DNA of 64,000 bases. Source: Heliopora coerulea. Lineage: Eukaryota > Cnidaria > Anthozoa > Scleralcyonacea > Helioporidae. Below, piece by piece: positions 11,995 to 22,699 of the stretch; within the stretch, counting starts at the first letter, position 1; each line of letters opens with the position of its first letter. Both the position numbers and the translations under genes were made by a program. Where the stretch lies: contig JASJOG010000016.1 in assembly GCA_030142905.1 (NCBI GenBank), positions 616,001 to 680,000 on the forward strand, given 5' to 3'. Under the pieces are notes generated by a model. It had not been told where the DNA came from, made no database searches, and was given only the letters and a program-made list of their open reading frames with translations.

Positions 11995-12870
11995 ATGTAA
12001 CAAAAGTCTTAAGTTACCACGAATTGAGTGAAGAAGTATAAGAGGAAAATCACACCAAAGACTCTAAGCCCACTACTAATAGAGGATCTTGATCCAAGCA
12101 TTCATTGTTTTAAATGACACCACACGTTATTCTCACTAAAAATTTTAAAACATAAATTGAAAAAATTTAAGCGTAAATATGACGAGGAGCAGTTCAGAAA
12201 ATTTCCAGTTTGGGTTGTTAATTTGTGACCAAATTGGGTAAGTTTTTATTTTCCTTTTTTTTATTACATTCACTCTCCCAATTATAGTGAAGACAATTTG
12301 CCTATTAAAAGTTAAATTTTAGGCTTTTTGGAAATTTTGAAAAATTATCACTCTTACTCGAACTCTTGAGTGGTAAAATGCAAGGTTGGGCAACTGTTGA
12401 GTACACTGACTTATGGTAGTTTCCTATAACCAAGCATGAGTTATATGCGGAAAAAGAGCCGAGCAAATAATTTCATCAGCTAAATTGGAATCATCAATAA
12501 AACATTGGACAAACAGCTTTGCTACGAGCGAGTGGCACAAATAGTTTACTCTCTCAACTCTAAATCTAGTCTGCGCGGACTAGGTCAATATTAGGGTTTT
12601 ATTTTGGGACGTGGAAGCGTGTCCCATCAAAACGGCCCACACTCCCCCAGCTACATCAAAAATCATCGTTGTCGAACATGAAGACGTGATTATGAACAAT
12701 ACTTTTATTGCGTTTCAGAAAGCACAAGATTGCATCTTACTACCAATCCATTTCAGAGCAAAACGGAAAAAAGTACAGGACCCCATAGAAAGCTCATGGC
12801 CTTCGACAACTAGAACTGTCTCCCCTAAACAAAAAGATAGTGAATGGTTAACGCAACTCTTTGTATTAAT
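11995..12870. other. No gene seen; possible intron
   Basis: AT-rich sequence without a supported frame, between the Crypton copy and the exon-like block on the minus strand. Confidence 0.4.
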
Positions 12871-12873
12871 TAC

Positions 12874-13028
12874 CTCATCTTCAACCATTTCTTTTGAATA
12901 ATAGCAGCTTTCCTTTTCATCACAGGAAAGAATAGAGATTACAACAGAAGAAGCATCATTCTTCTGAACAAAGTCCTTTTTTCCATGACTAGGATCTCCC
13001 TCTGACTCAGGCAATGTTGTCATCATCT
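12874..13028 (-). CDS. Exon-like block, possibly upstream exon of the MARCH gene
   Basis: A 155-nt minus-strand block with a good acceptor (tttttacag) and donor (GAG|GTAATT). It reads two bases plus 51 codons, beginning MMTTLPESEG and ending EMVEDE, and exits in phase 0, which fits the phase-0 entry of the RING-CH exon 2.8 kb downstream. No domain is recognisable; MARCH N-termini are usually variable and disordered. An overlapping plus-strand frame (12611-12901) is the competing reading. Assignment to the MARCH gene is inference from phase and orientation only. Confidence 0.35.
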
Positions 13029-13029
13029 C

Positions 13030-13685
13030 TGTAAAAACTCAACTGATGACCCTAATTTGGAAGATATACACATTGGTCAGAAGAGAGTCAGTCAGATTCA
13101 CGGTGAATATTAAAAATAAAAATCGACATTTTACAGAGCCAGCCTCCAATGAGTTCATTTTTATTCATTACATACTGGTGTCCTCGGAATCTTTTGTTTG
13201 ACTACCGATGGTTAACCTCTAACATCCCTCCATCGATAACTATGAGGAAGGATTGGAGCTACTTGTTTCCCGAACAGTATTTCTTACTTTTGTTGTAGAC
13301 TTATTTAATAAGTACGAAGTATTTGAAAGCAAACAAAAGCAGACACTGTTCATATATAAAAGTATGTCTACTTTCCCAACCAATGGTAGGATTACCACAA
13401 AAGCACAGACGTCAATTATATTGCTACCAAAAACGTAGAATTTAAAGAGAACGATATAATGTATACATTAAACTGCTAAATGCCAAAACAGCAAGGATTG
13501 CTGGAAAAACGTACAAATTTCTACGAAACTCGATGAGGAATTAGACACAATTTGAACCAACGTTACGACAGTCTGCATGATCATGCAAGCGTCACCAACA
13601 AGGGTAATCGTTTGGGGAATAAAGTCTTTATAGATTATTATTATCACGATTCAATGCTGCGTGTGCGGTATTAACATGCTACTAG
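13030..13685. other. No gene seen
   Basis: No supported frame or repeat. Confidence 0.4.
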
Positions 13686-13689
13686 TTCA

Positions 13690-14060
13690 GACGATGTCTT
13701 TGCAATTTTTCCTCGCAATTGTGCGGTTGCCTTGGTGCGATGTTTCGACAAAGCAGAATATTCTGTTTTCTTAAGGAAGAAAACGGCCTTTTTAATATTC
13801 TTTTAAAAGCTTTTCATATTGATAATTGGTCTGGCCGATATAAACCTGATCGCAATCATTCCAAGGAATGGAAATATTAGCGTCTTTTCTCTGTTTCTTT
13901 TATTTTGCAAAAATTGTACCAACCTTAAGAAATTCACTTGGTAAACTTTTACGTGAAACTACGTGAAGATTCTTTTCGTTAATTTCTTAATTCCCGCCAC
14001 ATGTGGAACAATTTCAAAACCCATCATCGAGTGGTTCAGTGAGGATAAAACAGGGACCTC
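13690..14060 (-). pseudogene. Penelope-like element GIY-YIG fragment
   Basis: The minus strand encodes IPWNDCDQVYIGQTN near 13,860-13,830, the C..C plus GIY-YIG core typical of PLE endonucleases, preceded by a decayed reverse-transcriptase-to-endonuclease linker. Stops follow within 30 codons. Confidence 0.6.
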
Positions 14061-14134
14061 ATCCTCAGAACGATTGCTCCTGATGAAGACACTAGATTGC
14101 AAGGTTTGATATCGATATCAAATTATTATCAGTA

Positions 14135-14221
14135 AGGATATCCATTGTTCAGGATTTCTATTGATATCCATATCAGGATATCCATTGATATCCATATCAG
14201 AATATCCATTGATATCCATTG
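14135..14221. repeat. Minisatellite of GATATCCAT units
   Basis: About four imperfect copies of a unit containing GGATATCCATTGATATCCAT. The internal GATATC palindromes make it locally self-complementary. Confidence 0.8.
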
Positions 14222-14299
14222 AAATTTTCCTTGACCGCTGTATCAGAGTTTTTGTCGATAAACTGTTCAGTCCGCCCACACGAAATTCAACTGGATTTG

Positions 14300-15003
14300 G
14301 AACTGGAATTCAACTTTTCTCTCCCTTTCAATGGTGCACACTCTTTACAAATCCGAACTCAAATTGCGAAATTACGTTCCTCTGCTTTCCCACACGTTAT
14401 TGTACGTCTCATTTTTCAGTCAGGCAGGCGATTGTCAGGTTTCTTTTCCTTCAAAGACCGGATTCCCATGTTGATGAGATCGCGTATTATTTATAAATAC
14501 TCTTGTCAATGCTGCAAAGCGTTGTACTTCGGCCAAACACGCCGGCATTTTCATACGCGAATCTCAGAACATATGGGGGGTTCGCCTTTGACAGGAAAGA
14601 AACTTGCAACGAATACCCTTTCAAGCGTTCTTGCCCACTCACAACAATCTCTTCACCACATCTCTCCCTATGACTACACCATTATCTCTTCTTGTCGTTC
14701 GAGCTCCAACTTTGAGCTCCTCTTTTGCGAGAGTCTTACTGATATCGAAATTTAGACTCTCTCTCAACGAAAACATCTCATCCATACCCTTTGCTTTATT
14801 TTAGTTTCACGCGGCCCCATTTCATTGTGCCTTTCACTTCATTTTATTTTATTCCAATTTTCTTGTCACCTTAAATCCTGTTGCTTCAATTCTGTTGGTT
14901 AGTTCTCATATTATTTCCCATTACGTGTTAATAGATATATAGGTTTTTGTCACACTTTGTAAATGGTTACTCTGAAGATGCTGCACGTCAGCGACGAAAC
15001 GTT
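14300..15003 (+). pseudogene. Penelope-like element, C-terminal part and 3' end
   Basis: Open from 14219 to 14755; PLE homology begins near 14,310. Blocks: a thumb-like FNGAHSLQIRTQIAKL, SGRRLSGFF, then the endonuclease KYSCQCCKALYFGQTRRHF with HTRISEH downstream. A frameshift near 14,730 moves the end (RLSLNENISS...LF stop at 14802) into another frame. PLEs pair a telomerase-related reverse transcriptase with this GIY-YIG nuclease. The 3' UTR ends in a small hairpin followed by GACGAAACG at 14993-15001, a motif repeated beside other PLE tails in the window. Confidence 0.75.
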
Positions 15004-15344
15004 AGTAAACTTATTTTAAATGCTTTGTGTTTTTCTGTCGTTATGGTTCTCCATATAAAAATCCTGAGTTGGCTCTCATCTTTATGTTACGTCTACGTTT
15101 TTCGCCCAGAAAATTAATAGCCACGATTTTAAATATACGAGTATCGGATTTTTGCTTGCTATATGTCTCTTTGTTAATGTTACACGATGGCAACGAAACG
15201 TCAGTGTAATAAATTTCTATAAATTTTATCTGTCGCTTTCGTATGATATCAGCTATAGACGTACTAGATGGGAATCTTAATCTTAAAATAAACAGTAAAC
15301 CCGAACAAAAAGCGTGAATAGTAGGAATTTTAAAAAGGTTTTAA

Positions 15345-15904
15345 TATTTCTAACGTTTCGTCCCGTCTCACGACATCATCAGAGAATGAATATGACAATG
15401 TATAATACGATATTACAGGAAGTTGACGAGTGAGAGAAATTGGAAAGAAAAGTCAAAAAGAATAAGTAGAAAATAAGAGTATATAACGGTGATGAGGCCT
15501 AGGCGTTAAAAGAGGGTAAACGGTAAAGAGCTGGTTTTAATGTTAAGAGATGGATTAAGTTTTTTGATCAAAAGACTTTCCCTGATAAGAAGTTCAGAGG
15601 TAGAATTGGACGACGAGGTAGATAATATAGTAAAGTCACTGGGGGAAACTGGGTGTCCGGTCTCGCAGTGGTGTGAAAGGATGCTTGTAGGCGGAGAGTT
15701 AACTCGCTTCTTTCTAGTAAGGGCAAAGATGCCCAAGTGGTCTGAGATTCGTGTGTAAAGAAGGCAACTTCTCTGGCCTAAATGCGACGAAGAACATCGT
15801 TGACACTTAAATTGATGAACCTCGCGAGATTTCAGACTCTTGGGAATCTTGTCCATAAAAGGAAAGAAATGAGCAAACCTAAGGAAACGACGAAAAATCG
15901 GCAT
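15345..15904 (-). pseudogene. Penelope-like element, C-terminal part and 3' end
   Basis: Minus-strand frame 15506-15904 (132 codons) reads FRRFLRFAHFFPF, then QFKCQRCSSSHLGQRS where the GIY-YIG core should read Y.GQT, then ISDHLG, SPSDFTILSTSSS and the terminal LNPSLNIKTSSLPFTLF. The degraded Y/G motif implies loss of nuclease activity. The 3' UTR contains the hairpin motif at 15355-15382. The frame starts in the inverted repeat described next. Confidence 0.75.
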
Positions 15905-15953
15905 TCGTTTTGTTTTTCGTCCTTTCCTTAGGTTGGCTCATTTCTTTCCTTTT
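15857..15953. repeat. Head-to-head inverted repeat joining two PLE fragments
   Basis: About 41-bp arms (15857-15898 and 15913-15953) are near-perfect reverse complements. Each encodes the same PLE block (LRFAHFFPF on minus, LRLAHFFPFRD on plus). The plus copy ends near 15,990. Confidence 0.8.
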
Positions 15954-15989
15954 AGGGACAGGATTCTCACCCGTGAATCCGTGAAGCTT

Positions 15990-16450
15990 CAAGTTCTAGA
16001 TCCTAGGCCCTTGCAGGCTTTCAAGATAGCGACGCCTAAAGAGCCCGACTCCCGGACTGAACTCACGTTTCCCAGGTTGGGACATTACTCACATGGCCAA
16101 ATCTCCCTGGGTTGCCCACACCCCCCTCCTTGAAGGGAAAAACATTGAACGAGCATTCATGGTAGTTATTACACCTTAGTAACATTCCTTTTCGCCGCTG
16201 CAAATAATTAAGCCAGATATCTATTTTAAGCAGTTGTGGGTCAACGTTTTCAGGACAGTGATGGCCGAAAATACCACGCCCCCCAAAAATGCTGCCGGGG
16301 TAGCTGCACCTAATGCTTCCCACACGTTATGCCACTAGAGACGACAACATTTTGCAATTTCAGGATTAGCGTGTCATTGTCTTGGCCTGATGAATTCCTC
16401 CTGGTTCATCAATCACCCAAGTGTCATTGTCTATTATTCTGGTCACCTTT
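15990..16450. other. No gene seen
   Basis: Mostly unassigned. On the minus strand, 16330-16452 may be the continuation of the LINE disrupted by the mariner, but similarity is faint. Confidence 0.3.
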
Positions 16451-16718
16451 ATGCAGTGTGTCTCAAAAAAACAAACAAAAAAAAATAAAACCAAAACAGA
16501 AATCGGCTGAAAATTAATTATTATTCTATGCAAACAACCAATTGTAGTTGTTTGAAAGCCTTTGGATGCTCTGACCCATATTTGGCTGACCGAATCACTA
16601 TGTTATACACCTGGGAAAAGTATAAGAATTCGTAATCGTATGAAGCATAACTGCAAAGAAACATGTTAAATGTATTCATATCAAAATCCAGAACAAGCCG
16701 ACATCTTTAGTAAATATA

Positions 16719-16881
16719 GAAAGAAACAAATTCCGAACAATAATGCCATCTTGATAGCTCAAGATATGAGTTAAAATCTAGAGAATTACAATGAAATTGT
16801 GATATTTCGTTCTAATTCTCTTGGTTTTAACTCATATCTTAAGTTATCAAGATGGCATTATTGTTTGGAGTTTTTTCTTCC
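16719..16881. repeat. Palindromic repeat, about 70-bp arms
   Basis: Left arm 16719-16787 and right arm 16809-16881 are close reverse complements (shared core AACTCATATCTTAAGTTATC). Arm sequence recurs singly at about 39,690-39,745 and 50,650-50,720 inside the Crypton-related repeats, so this is a dispersed family. Confidence 0.75.
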
Positions 16882-16908
16882 TATATATTCATATCAGTTC
16901 GATTAAAA

Positions 16909-17945
16909 ATGGTTCAAATGACCACAGAGCAAAGAGTGCTTATCGTAATAACGTACACCCAGACACAAAGTATAGCCGCAGTGCAAAACGCCTTTCGAGT
17001 AAGGTTTCCTGGTCGGAATTCTCCAGCCAAAAGTACAGTTAGGCGCAACATCTGGAAAAATCTGAATACAGGAACCAGCCTTAAACGTAACAAGGGCAAT
17101 TCTGGCAGGCAAGGAACCGCGCGATCCACGGAAAATATTAATGCCGTCAGAGCTCTTCTCCAGCAAAATCCACGGGATGGGATTGTTCGTCGTAATCCTA
17201 TTGGAATCTCGTCTTAACAGGATAACAAGACTTGACCTACAACGGCACCCGTATCGAATGTATGTGAGACACGTATTATTGGCAAACGACTTGCTACGTC
17301 GATTACGTTTTTCTCAATGGTTCATTTAGCACTGTCAAGACGTAAATTTTATGACCAATTTTGTAATAGGAGACGAAGCAGCCTTTATGATGAGTGGCCA
17401 AGTTAACGCCCGTAAGGTACGTGAACATGCTTCACGAGGACATCCACCTGAATTTAATTATGATAGGAAGGATTCTCGTGCAAAGTTCACTATCTGGGCA
17501 GGACTCTGCGGGAATGGTGTGATTTTGGGGTCATACTATTTTCATGGAAATGTGAACGGCATTGCGTATCTCCGAATCTTAAGTGAATATGTTTTACCGC
17601 GAATCGCAGTATTGGGATGGAGTGTTTCGCAATCTTTGATGGACACAAGATGGTGAGCCAGCGCATCGCCTCATTGAAGTTAGGGATCACCAAGACGAAG
17701 TGTTCAGAAACCGCGTCATAGGGTTGCAACATAATGTACAATGGCCAGCCCGCTCGCAGGACTTAACACCATGCGACTTCTTTCTGTGTGGATATCTAAA
17801 GAGTAAAGTGTTTACCACCCCACCTCAGAATATCGATGTGTTACGCCAGAGAATATTCGACGAGGTCAATGCTTTATGACAGTAGCCTGACGTTATTCGA
17901 AATGCGGTGCGAGAAATGTAAAGACGAACCTTACTTTGTGCTGCA
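16909..17945 (+). pseudogene. Mariner-type transposase with DUF4817-like N-terminus
   Basis: ATG at 16909 opens an N-terminal helix-turn-helix (TTEQRVLIVITYTQTQSIAA, then VRRNIWKNLNTG), matching the DNA-binding domain seen in animal mariner-like transposases. After a break near 17,210 come TNFVIGDEAAFMMSGQVN (first catalytic aspartate, in GDEA) and FTIWAGLCGNGVILGSYYFHG. The second-aspartate region and the ARSQDLTPCDFFL-like third region (17750-17790) lie in shifted frames. At least four frameshifts or stops; normal length would be about 340 residues. Confidence 0.75.
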
Positions 17946-18138
17946 AGAAATGGAGCACACGTTGAAGGAAGAGGCGCATGAGCATTTAATTTCTGTAACC
18001 TGTACAATTAATTAAAACGTTTAGTGTGGCGGCAATACTTTTGTTAGCCTGCGTTATAAATTAATAAGCACCTAAATTAAACAGGAAGAGAAAAGGTTTT
18101 TAAATACTTTCACATTGCCTTCGCTAAAAGTTATCTTA

Positions 18139-18263
18139 GGGGCCGTTCACACTAGCGTGTTAGATCGATCAGAGTGTGAACGCCTTCACGAAGCGAACTG
18201 AGGCAGATTTCTGCTCGGTCTCAGATCGATTCAAGTTAGATCGATCTCAGTGTGAACGGCCCC
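18139..18263. mobile_element. Harbinger-type MITE, 125 bp
   Basis: Starts GGGGCCGTTCACACT and ends with its exact complement; TTA flanks both sides (18136-18138 and 18264-18266), the 3-bp target duplication typical of PIF/Harbinger. It carries internal GATCGATC palindromes and lies inside the mariner, so it is younger. Confidence 0.8.
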
Positions 18264-18408
18264 TTACTTGCTTGATATGTATAAGCCTGTGTTTTTTTAC
18301 GCATCCGTGGCTCAGAGCTTTCAAGGGCTTTCAAACAACTACAATAGGTTGTTTGCATAGAATAATAATTAATATTCAGCCAGTTTCGTTTTTTCTTAGA
18401 CACACTGT

Positions 18409-19360
18409 AGGTCGGCGTGACTTCAACTGTTTTCCATTTTGACAACAAGTAACAAAGGAATAAATAATAAGATGTTATTGAAGGAAGAATCGGGGCAAGG
18501 AAGTCTTTAATGACACGGATTGGAATTTTATCGGTCCCAGGGGCTTTGTTTGTGGACATTAATGTTAATATGCACTTGATCTGTGTGCTGTCCGTGGTAT
18601 TTAGTGTTAACTGCTCAGACAAAGAGTATTGTCTTGGAACAAAATAGTTCAGTTACTCGTTAGCTTGCATTCACTGGCCGAAGATTTTACTTTATCGACA
18701 GTGCTGTGACCGATAGACCGGTTAAATCTCCAACAGTTTTGTTGTCCTTGCTGAATGTTCGCTGAGGTTTGGATTTTCTGGGGATGAAATGGCAAATTGC
18801 TTTCCAGATGTTATTATTGTTTTGATGTCTAGTGTAGCCATGTCACGCTCACTATAGCGCGGCTAAAAGCGCGTTCCATCTTTAACAGTTTCAACTCCCA
18901 ATCGTTAGAAAAATCACAACTACACAACTGTAACACCAGTGTGGTTCCAATGACCTGCTTAAAAACCAAAAAATCACTGAATCAAAACACGACAAGAGAG
19001 TGTCTGTTGGTCTTTACGTCGCACATATAAGAAAAGACATCATATTCATGACCTGAGTTTTCAGCGTGTGTTGGTGGAAACCGGAGGCTGTAATGAAGGA
19101 GACGTCGTTCAGGTACTCGGTCTTGTAATGCCATAAAACATAGGCAGAAATCCCGCTACCTCTCCCGTTCAGACGATCGACTGGGTGCATAACATATGCA
19201 GGGATTTCATCTTCAAGGTCTGTAACTGAACTATCGAATCAAGTTTCAGATACGGTAAATATATTGAACTTCTTACCAAAACAGTTTCTTTCACAAGAAA
19301 TGCAGTTGGTAGGTCCAGGATTCAATTCTACATCATGTATTTGTTGTAGAATAGGTCAAA
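18409..19360 (-). pseudogene. APE-type LINE relic with 2A-like motif, endonuclease and reverse transcriptase pieces
   Basis: Minus strand from 19,360 down: a 2A-like DVELNPGP (19311-19334), ERNCFGKKFNIFTVSETW (APE endonuclease core), DLEDEIPAYVMHPVDR, GSGISAYVLWHYKTEYL, VSFITASGFHQ, then after an internal deletion PRKSKPQRTFSKDNKTV, then the open frame ending at 18,622 downward with STNKAPGTDKIPIRVIKDF (fingers of the reverse transcriptase) and WKTVEVTPT, where the mariner cuts in. It is a CR1-like element by these blocks. Deleted, frameshifted and truncated. Confidence 0.75.
19311..19334 (-). other. 2A-like ribosome-skipping motif (DVELNPGP)
   Basis: Codons read D-V-E-L-N-P-G-P, an exact fit to the D.E.NPGP consensus, followed by threonine and preceded by ILQQIH. 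Such motifs are established at the N-terminus of some APE-type LINE proteins in cnidarians and echinoderms, where they release the upstream peptide during translation. Activity of this copy is unknown and the host ORF is dead. Confidence 0.75.
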
Positions 19361-19448
19361 AGGCTGCCGTCGGGTTGTTGTAGTAAACCGTTGCCAGTAG
19401 CCCTTAATTTTTTGAGCCTACAAGAATTCACGTCATACGGCTTGAGAC

Positions 19449-19680
19449 AGGAATTGCACCGACCTGTGAATGAACAATAAGAACAGTAAACAACGGTGTT
19501 CATTCTTTAAAAGCCCTGAAAAAGTGTATAAACCCTAGCCCTAAACCTAAACCTAATCCTAACCCAGCCCTTCGGTTTATACACATTTTAGGATTTTTAA
19601 AGAATGATTTCCGTTGTTTAGTGTTCTTATTGTCTAGTCACAGGTCGGTGCAAATCCTCTCTCTAGCGGCTAATATGAAG
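19449..19680. mobile_element. Foldback MITE with telomere-like core
   Basis: Arms of roughly 85 bp (19449-19535 and 19593-19680) are inverted copies sharing TTGCACCGACCTGTGA and CAATAAGAACA. The centre is CCCTAAACC/CCTAATCC-type repeats resembling degenerate telomeric TTAGGG. A second family member lies at about 37,660-37,790. Confidence 0.75.
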
Positions 19681-20310
19681 CATACGAAGGTTTCAGTTCC
19701 AGCTTTCGGATTTAAGTTTACAAGAATGCGGCAAAGTCAAATGGTAGCGTCCGTGGATAAAAAAGTAATCTTGCTTGTTTCCCTCTGATAAGTTGAAGAA
19801 GTGCTACAGAAGAATGAGGCGAATAACGCGCGAACTCAAGAAGACAAGTCTGCTTGCCATGATGCTCGTTCCCAGTCACCTGTAATAAGGACAGTTCTAG
19901 TACATTAAATCAGTAAAGTTATCAGAGAAGACCCTGATCGAAGGTTCACAAAACTGTTATCAACTATTGTTTAAAGTATGTATCACCTAAAAATTTAGTT
20001 TTATACGAAAGAACTGCTCTTGCATCTCTCAATTCCGTCTTGACATATTAACATTTGTTTGAGATTCCCTACGGTGTCATTTTTATGGCACAGCAGTTTT
20101 AGCTGTAGAAAAATCACGTGTAATGTGTGAGTTTTCAATGATATCTGGTGTCATTTTATTCAATGCTGAAGTTTATGAAGCTAAATATCATTACTAGAGA
20201 ATGTTGTTACCAAAGTAATGCGTCAGTCTCCATACAGTCTGTCAAACGAAAAACATTAGTTTACGGTAAAATTACGGTAAATTTTTGAAATTGTCAAGTC
20301 ATGACACCTT
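19681..20310. other. No gene seen
   Basis: Unassigned sequence without supported frames. Confidence 0.4.
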
Positions 20311-20460
20311 TAAAGTAAATGGTTTGAGCCTGGGAGAATCGTGACATGTTTGTGGAAATTGATCGTCTAGGTTAGTGTAGTATTGAGAAAGACAGTCTTT
20401 CTCAAGACTACACTAACCTGGACGATCAATTTTCACAAACATGTCATGACACCTTTGTAA
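20311..20460. repeat. Foldback fragment of a PLE terminal region
   Basis: Arms 20340-20394 and 20395-20448 are near-perfect inverted copies meeting with no spacer. They share GATCGTCTAGGTTAGTGTAG with the PLE-derived foldback in the BEL LTR (42,415-42,610), and the left flank (ATGGTTTGAGCCTGGGAGAA) matches that copy's end. Confidence 0.75.
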
Positions 20461-22415
20461 CCGTATTTTAGTCATATTTACGGCTAATGCCATGCGATGC
20501 GTTTGATCTGACAAGTTTCAAATGGTTTTGTCGAAAGGTCTAAAAGACATACTTGACTTTCCAATAAGTCAAAATATTGTCATCAAAATGACGTCATAGA
20601 GTATCTCATTGTAGTGTTTTCATTGTATTATTGTTGAGTTATGTTAACCAATGAACTGCAGTTGGCCGAATGGTACAAGCCAGGCCCTGGAAGAGCGAGC
20701 GTGCGCAATAAAGAAAGGAGCGACAAGAACCACATTGTAAACAATTCACTTGAACGTTAAATAAAGACATTTCATTCTGAAATCACAACAGCCATCTGTA
20801 TAGCAAACAATTACGAGACCTCAAGAATGAAGTGAGATTGTAAGGAGCAGCAAGCGCCTTTCTTCATTACGTCAAGAGCTATTTCTTATCAAGCAAGCTT
20901 AATTTTCAAGTCATGATCGCTTTTGAAATGGTTTAACCCTCCAACACTTGAGAGATGATGGTTTGTCTGCGTGCATAAGTCAAAAAAAAAATTGTAACCC
21001 TCCACTATGTTAAATATGTTAAATAATAATACCATTTTACGTACATAAGTGGAGATCGAATAAATTCGACGAAGGAAGTTAAAAATACACAAAGGTTTGT
21101 AGTTTATTCCGTTTAAACCGCTTCGTAGATTGTTTACTTTGCTGGTATGTAATATTATTGTGGAAAGCAGTATGTATTAGGGCGAGAATGTTTTAAGAGG
21201 GTAAGAGAGTGGGAAGTGAGCTTGCAAGACATGAGACGTAGGGTAAAAAGTAGGACAGAATCTGAAACACCACTAGGAAGAGCTCATAGACTACCAGCGA
21301 CATAAAACATGTTGAGACACTATAAACTGTTTAAAACTATTTTATTTTCAAACGAACAGCTAAATGAACTGTGGTGGTTGACGTCCTGGTCATGTCTTTA
21401 TCCCTTAGAATTTTTTTTTGTTTTGAACATTCTGAAATATCTGACGTCCAATCTGTCCCAAGGATGGATGAAGTTAATCTCCGAAATGGTTTATTTAAAT
21501 AAAATCGAAATACACAGAGCCACAGAGATTCCAGAAAATAATACTGTGGATAATCTTCCAACTTTGATAATCTTTCTTATTAAACACATTTAGAATCTTC
21601 AGTTAAGATCGATCTAAAAATTAATAGCTGCCTACTTATGAGGAAAGACAGGAATTACGGTCTTGGTTGCGGTATATTAGTGTACATTTCAGAAAATACA
21701 CTATAAGGTAACAGACGACATTGAGATAGATTTCGTTCACATTTTTTTAAAAAAAGCAAAAAAACAAAAAAACCCAAAAAACCCCAACTAATTTGTAACT
21801 TCTGTTTTGGTAGTTAATGTACTATCATGTCTTTGAGTTATTCCAGAAACTGCTATTTGAACATTCTCATCTGTCATAAAACCTTTGCACAGCTTTTCCA
21901 TGTTTGCTGTGATGGTTGTTGGATGTTTGTTTTCAATGTCGTTTGGTGCCAGCATGGAGTATGACTAACCTCAGATGTTTTTAATTGATCACTGTGCGTA
22001 ATGGTGACTGTCAACAGTAGTTGCCCCAGGAAATGTTTTGATGGAAATTTGCTGGTTTATTAACCGATATATTCTCTTCACATTCAGCATTTTCATTATT
22101 GAATCTCCAAGAAGTACAACGAATTATTGGTCTTTAGCGGACTCTTGTGATGTTCTTTATCATTATAAGTAGCGGTGAGACGAAGGTTAAAATTTAACCT
22201 TCAAACCTTCGTTATAATACCTTCGCAAACGTTCCAACTTTCAGTACTAGATAGCTCGCACTTTCCCAAAGTACTTTTCTGGTTTAAAAAATAATAATTT
22301 TATACATAAATCGCATTTATCCCTGTCTCAAAAATTTTGAAAGTATTAAAAAATAATTAATATTAAAAGTATTAAAAAACATTAATACTACGCATGACTA
22401 CAGCGAACAAGAAGT
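20461..22415. other. No gene seen
   Basis: About 2 kb without a supported gene. Poly-A-rich tracts near 21,750 and a short hairpin near 22,175 are all I see. A TGTT...CACAACA block near 20,640-20,790 looks slightly LTR-like but lacks a matching partner or duplication. Confidence 0.4.
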
Positions 22416-22419
22416 AGTT

Positions 22420-22485
<66 letters not shown>

Positions 22486-22490
22486 TATTT
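22416..22490. repeat. ATAG and ATTG tetranucleotide microsatellites
   Basis: Eight or so ATAG units pass directly into seven ATTG units. On the minus strand this is the simple-repeat 3' tail of the adjacent LINE (units AATC then ATCT). Confidence 0.9.
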
Positions 22491-22699
22491 ATTAAAATTA
22501 CATCGCAGCCAAAAAGGCTGAATTTCGTAATTATTTACACATTTAAAAAATTTTCCAGTAAAACATTTATCTATACTATACTACCTGATGTATCTCACAA
22601 GCAATTTTTTAATGAATAACTTTAATTAAGTTTAAAACTATATAACATTAAATTACCCTAAGTATTAGAGTATAGAGTATAGGCGGACGTTTCATTAAT

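Larger units (their letters stand above)
16454..18407 (+). mobile_element. Mariner-type DNA transposon with about 100-120-bp terminal inverted repeats
   Basis: The ends are inverted copies: CAGTGTGTCT at 16454 and its complement ending at 18407, then, inside, the shared stretch TTATTCTATGCAAACAAC and GTAGTTGTTTGAAAGCC in opposite orientations (inner limits about 16,572 and 18,309). A TA follows the right end, as expected of Tc1/mariner. It carries a decayed transposase, an internal palindromic repeat and a Harbinger-type MITE. It interrupts a minus-strand LINE, whose reverse transcriptase continues immediately to the right. Confidence 0.8.

Noticed and set aside
20640..20790. Solo LTR
   Set aside because: TG...CA-like limits and AATAAAG are present, but no target duplication and no second copy could be found.
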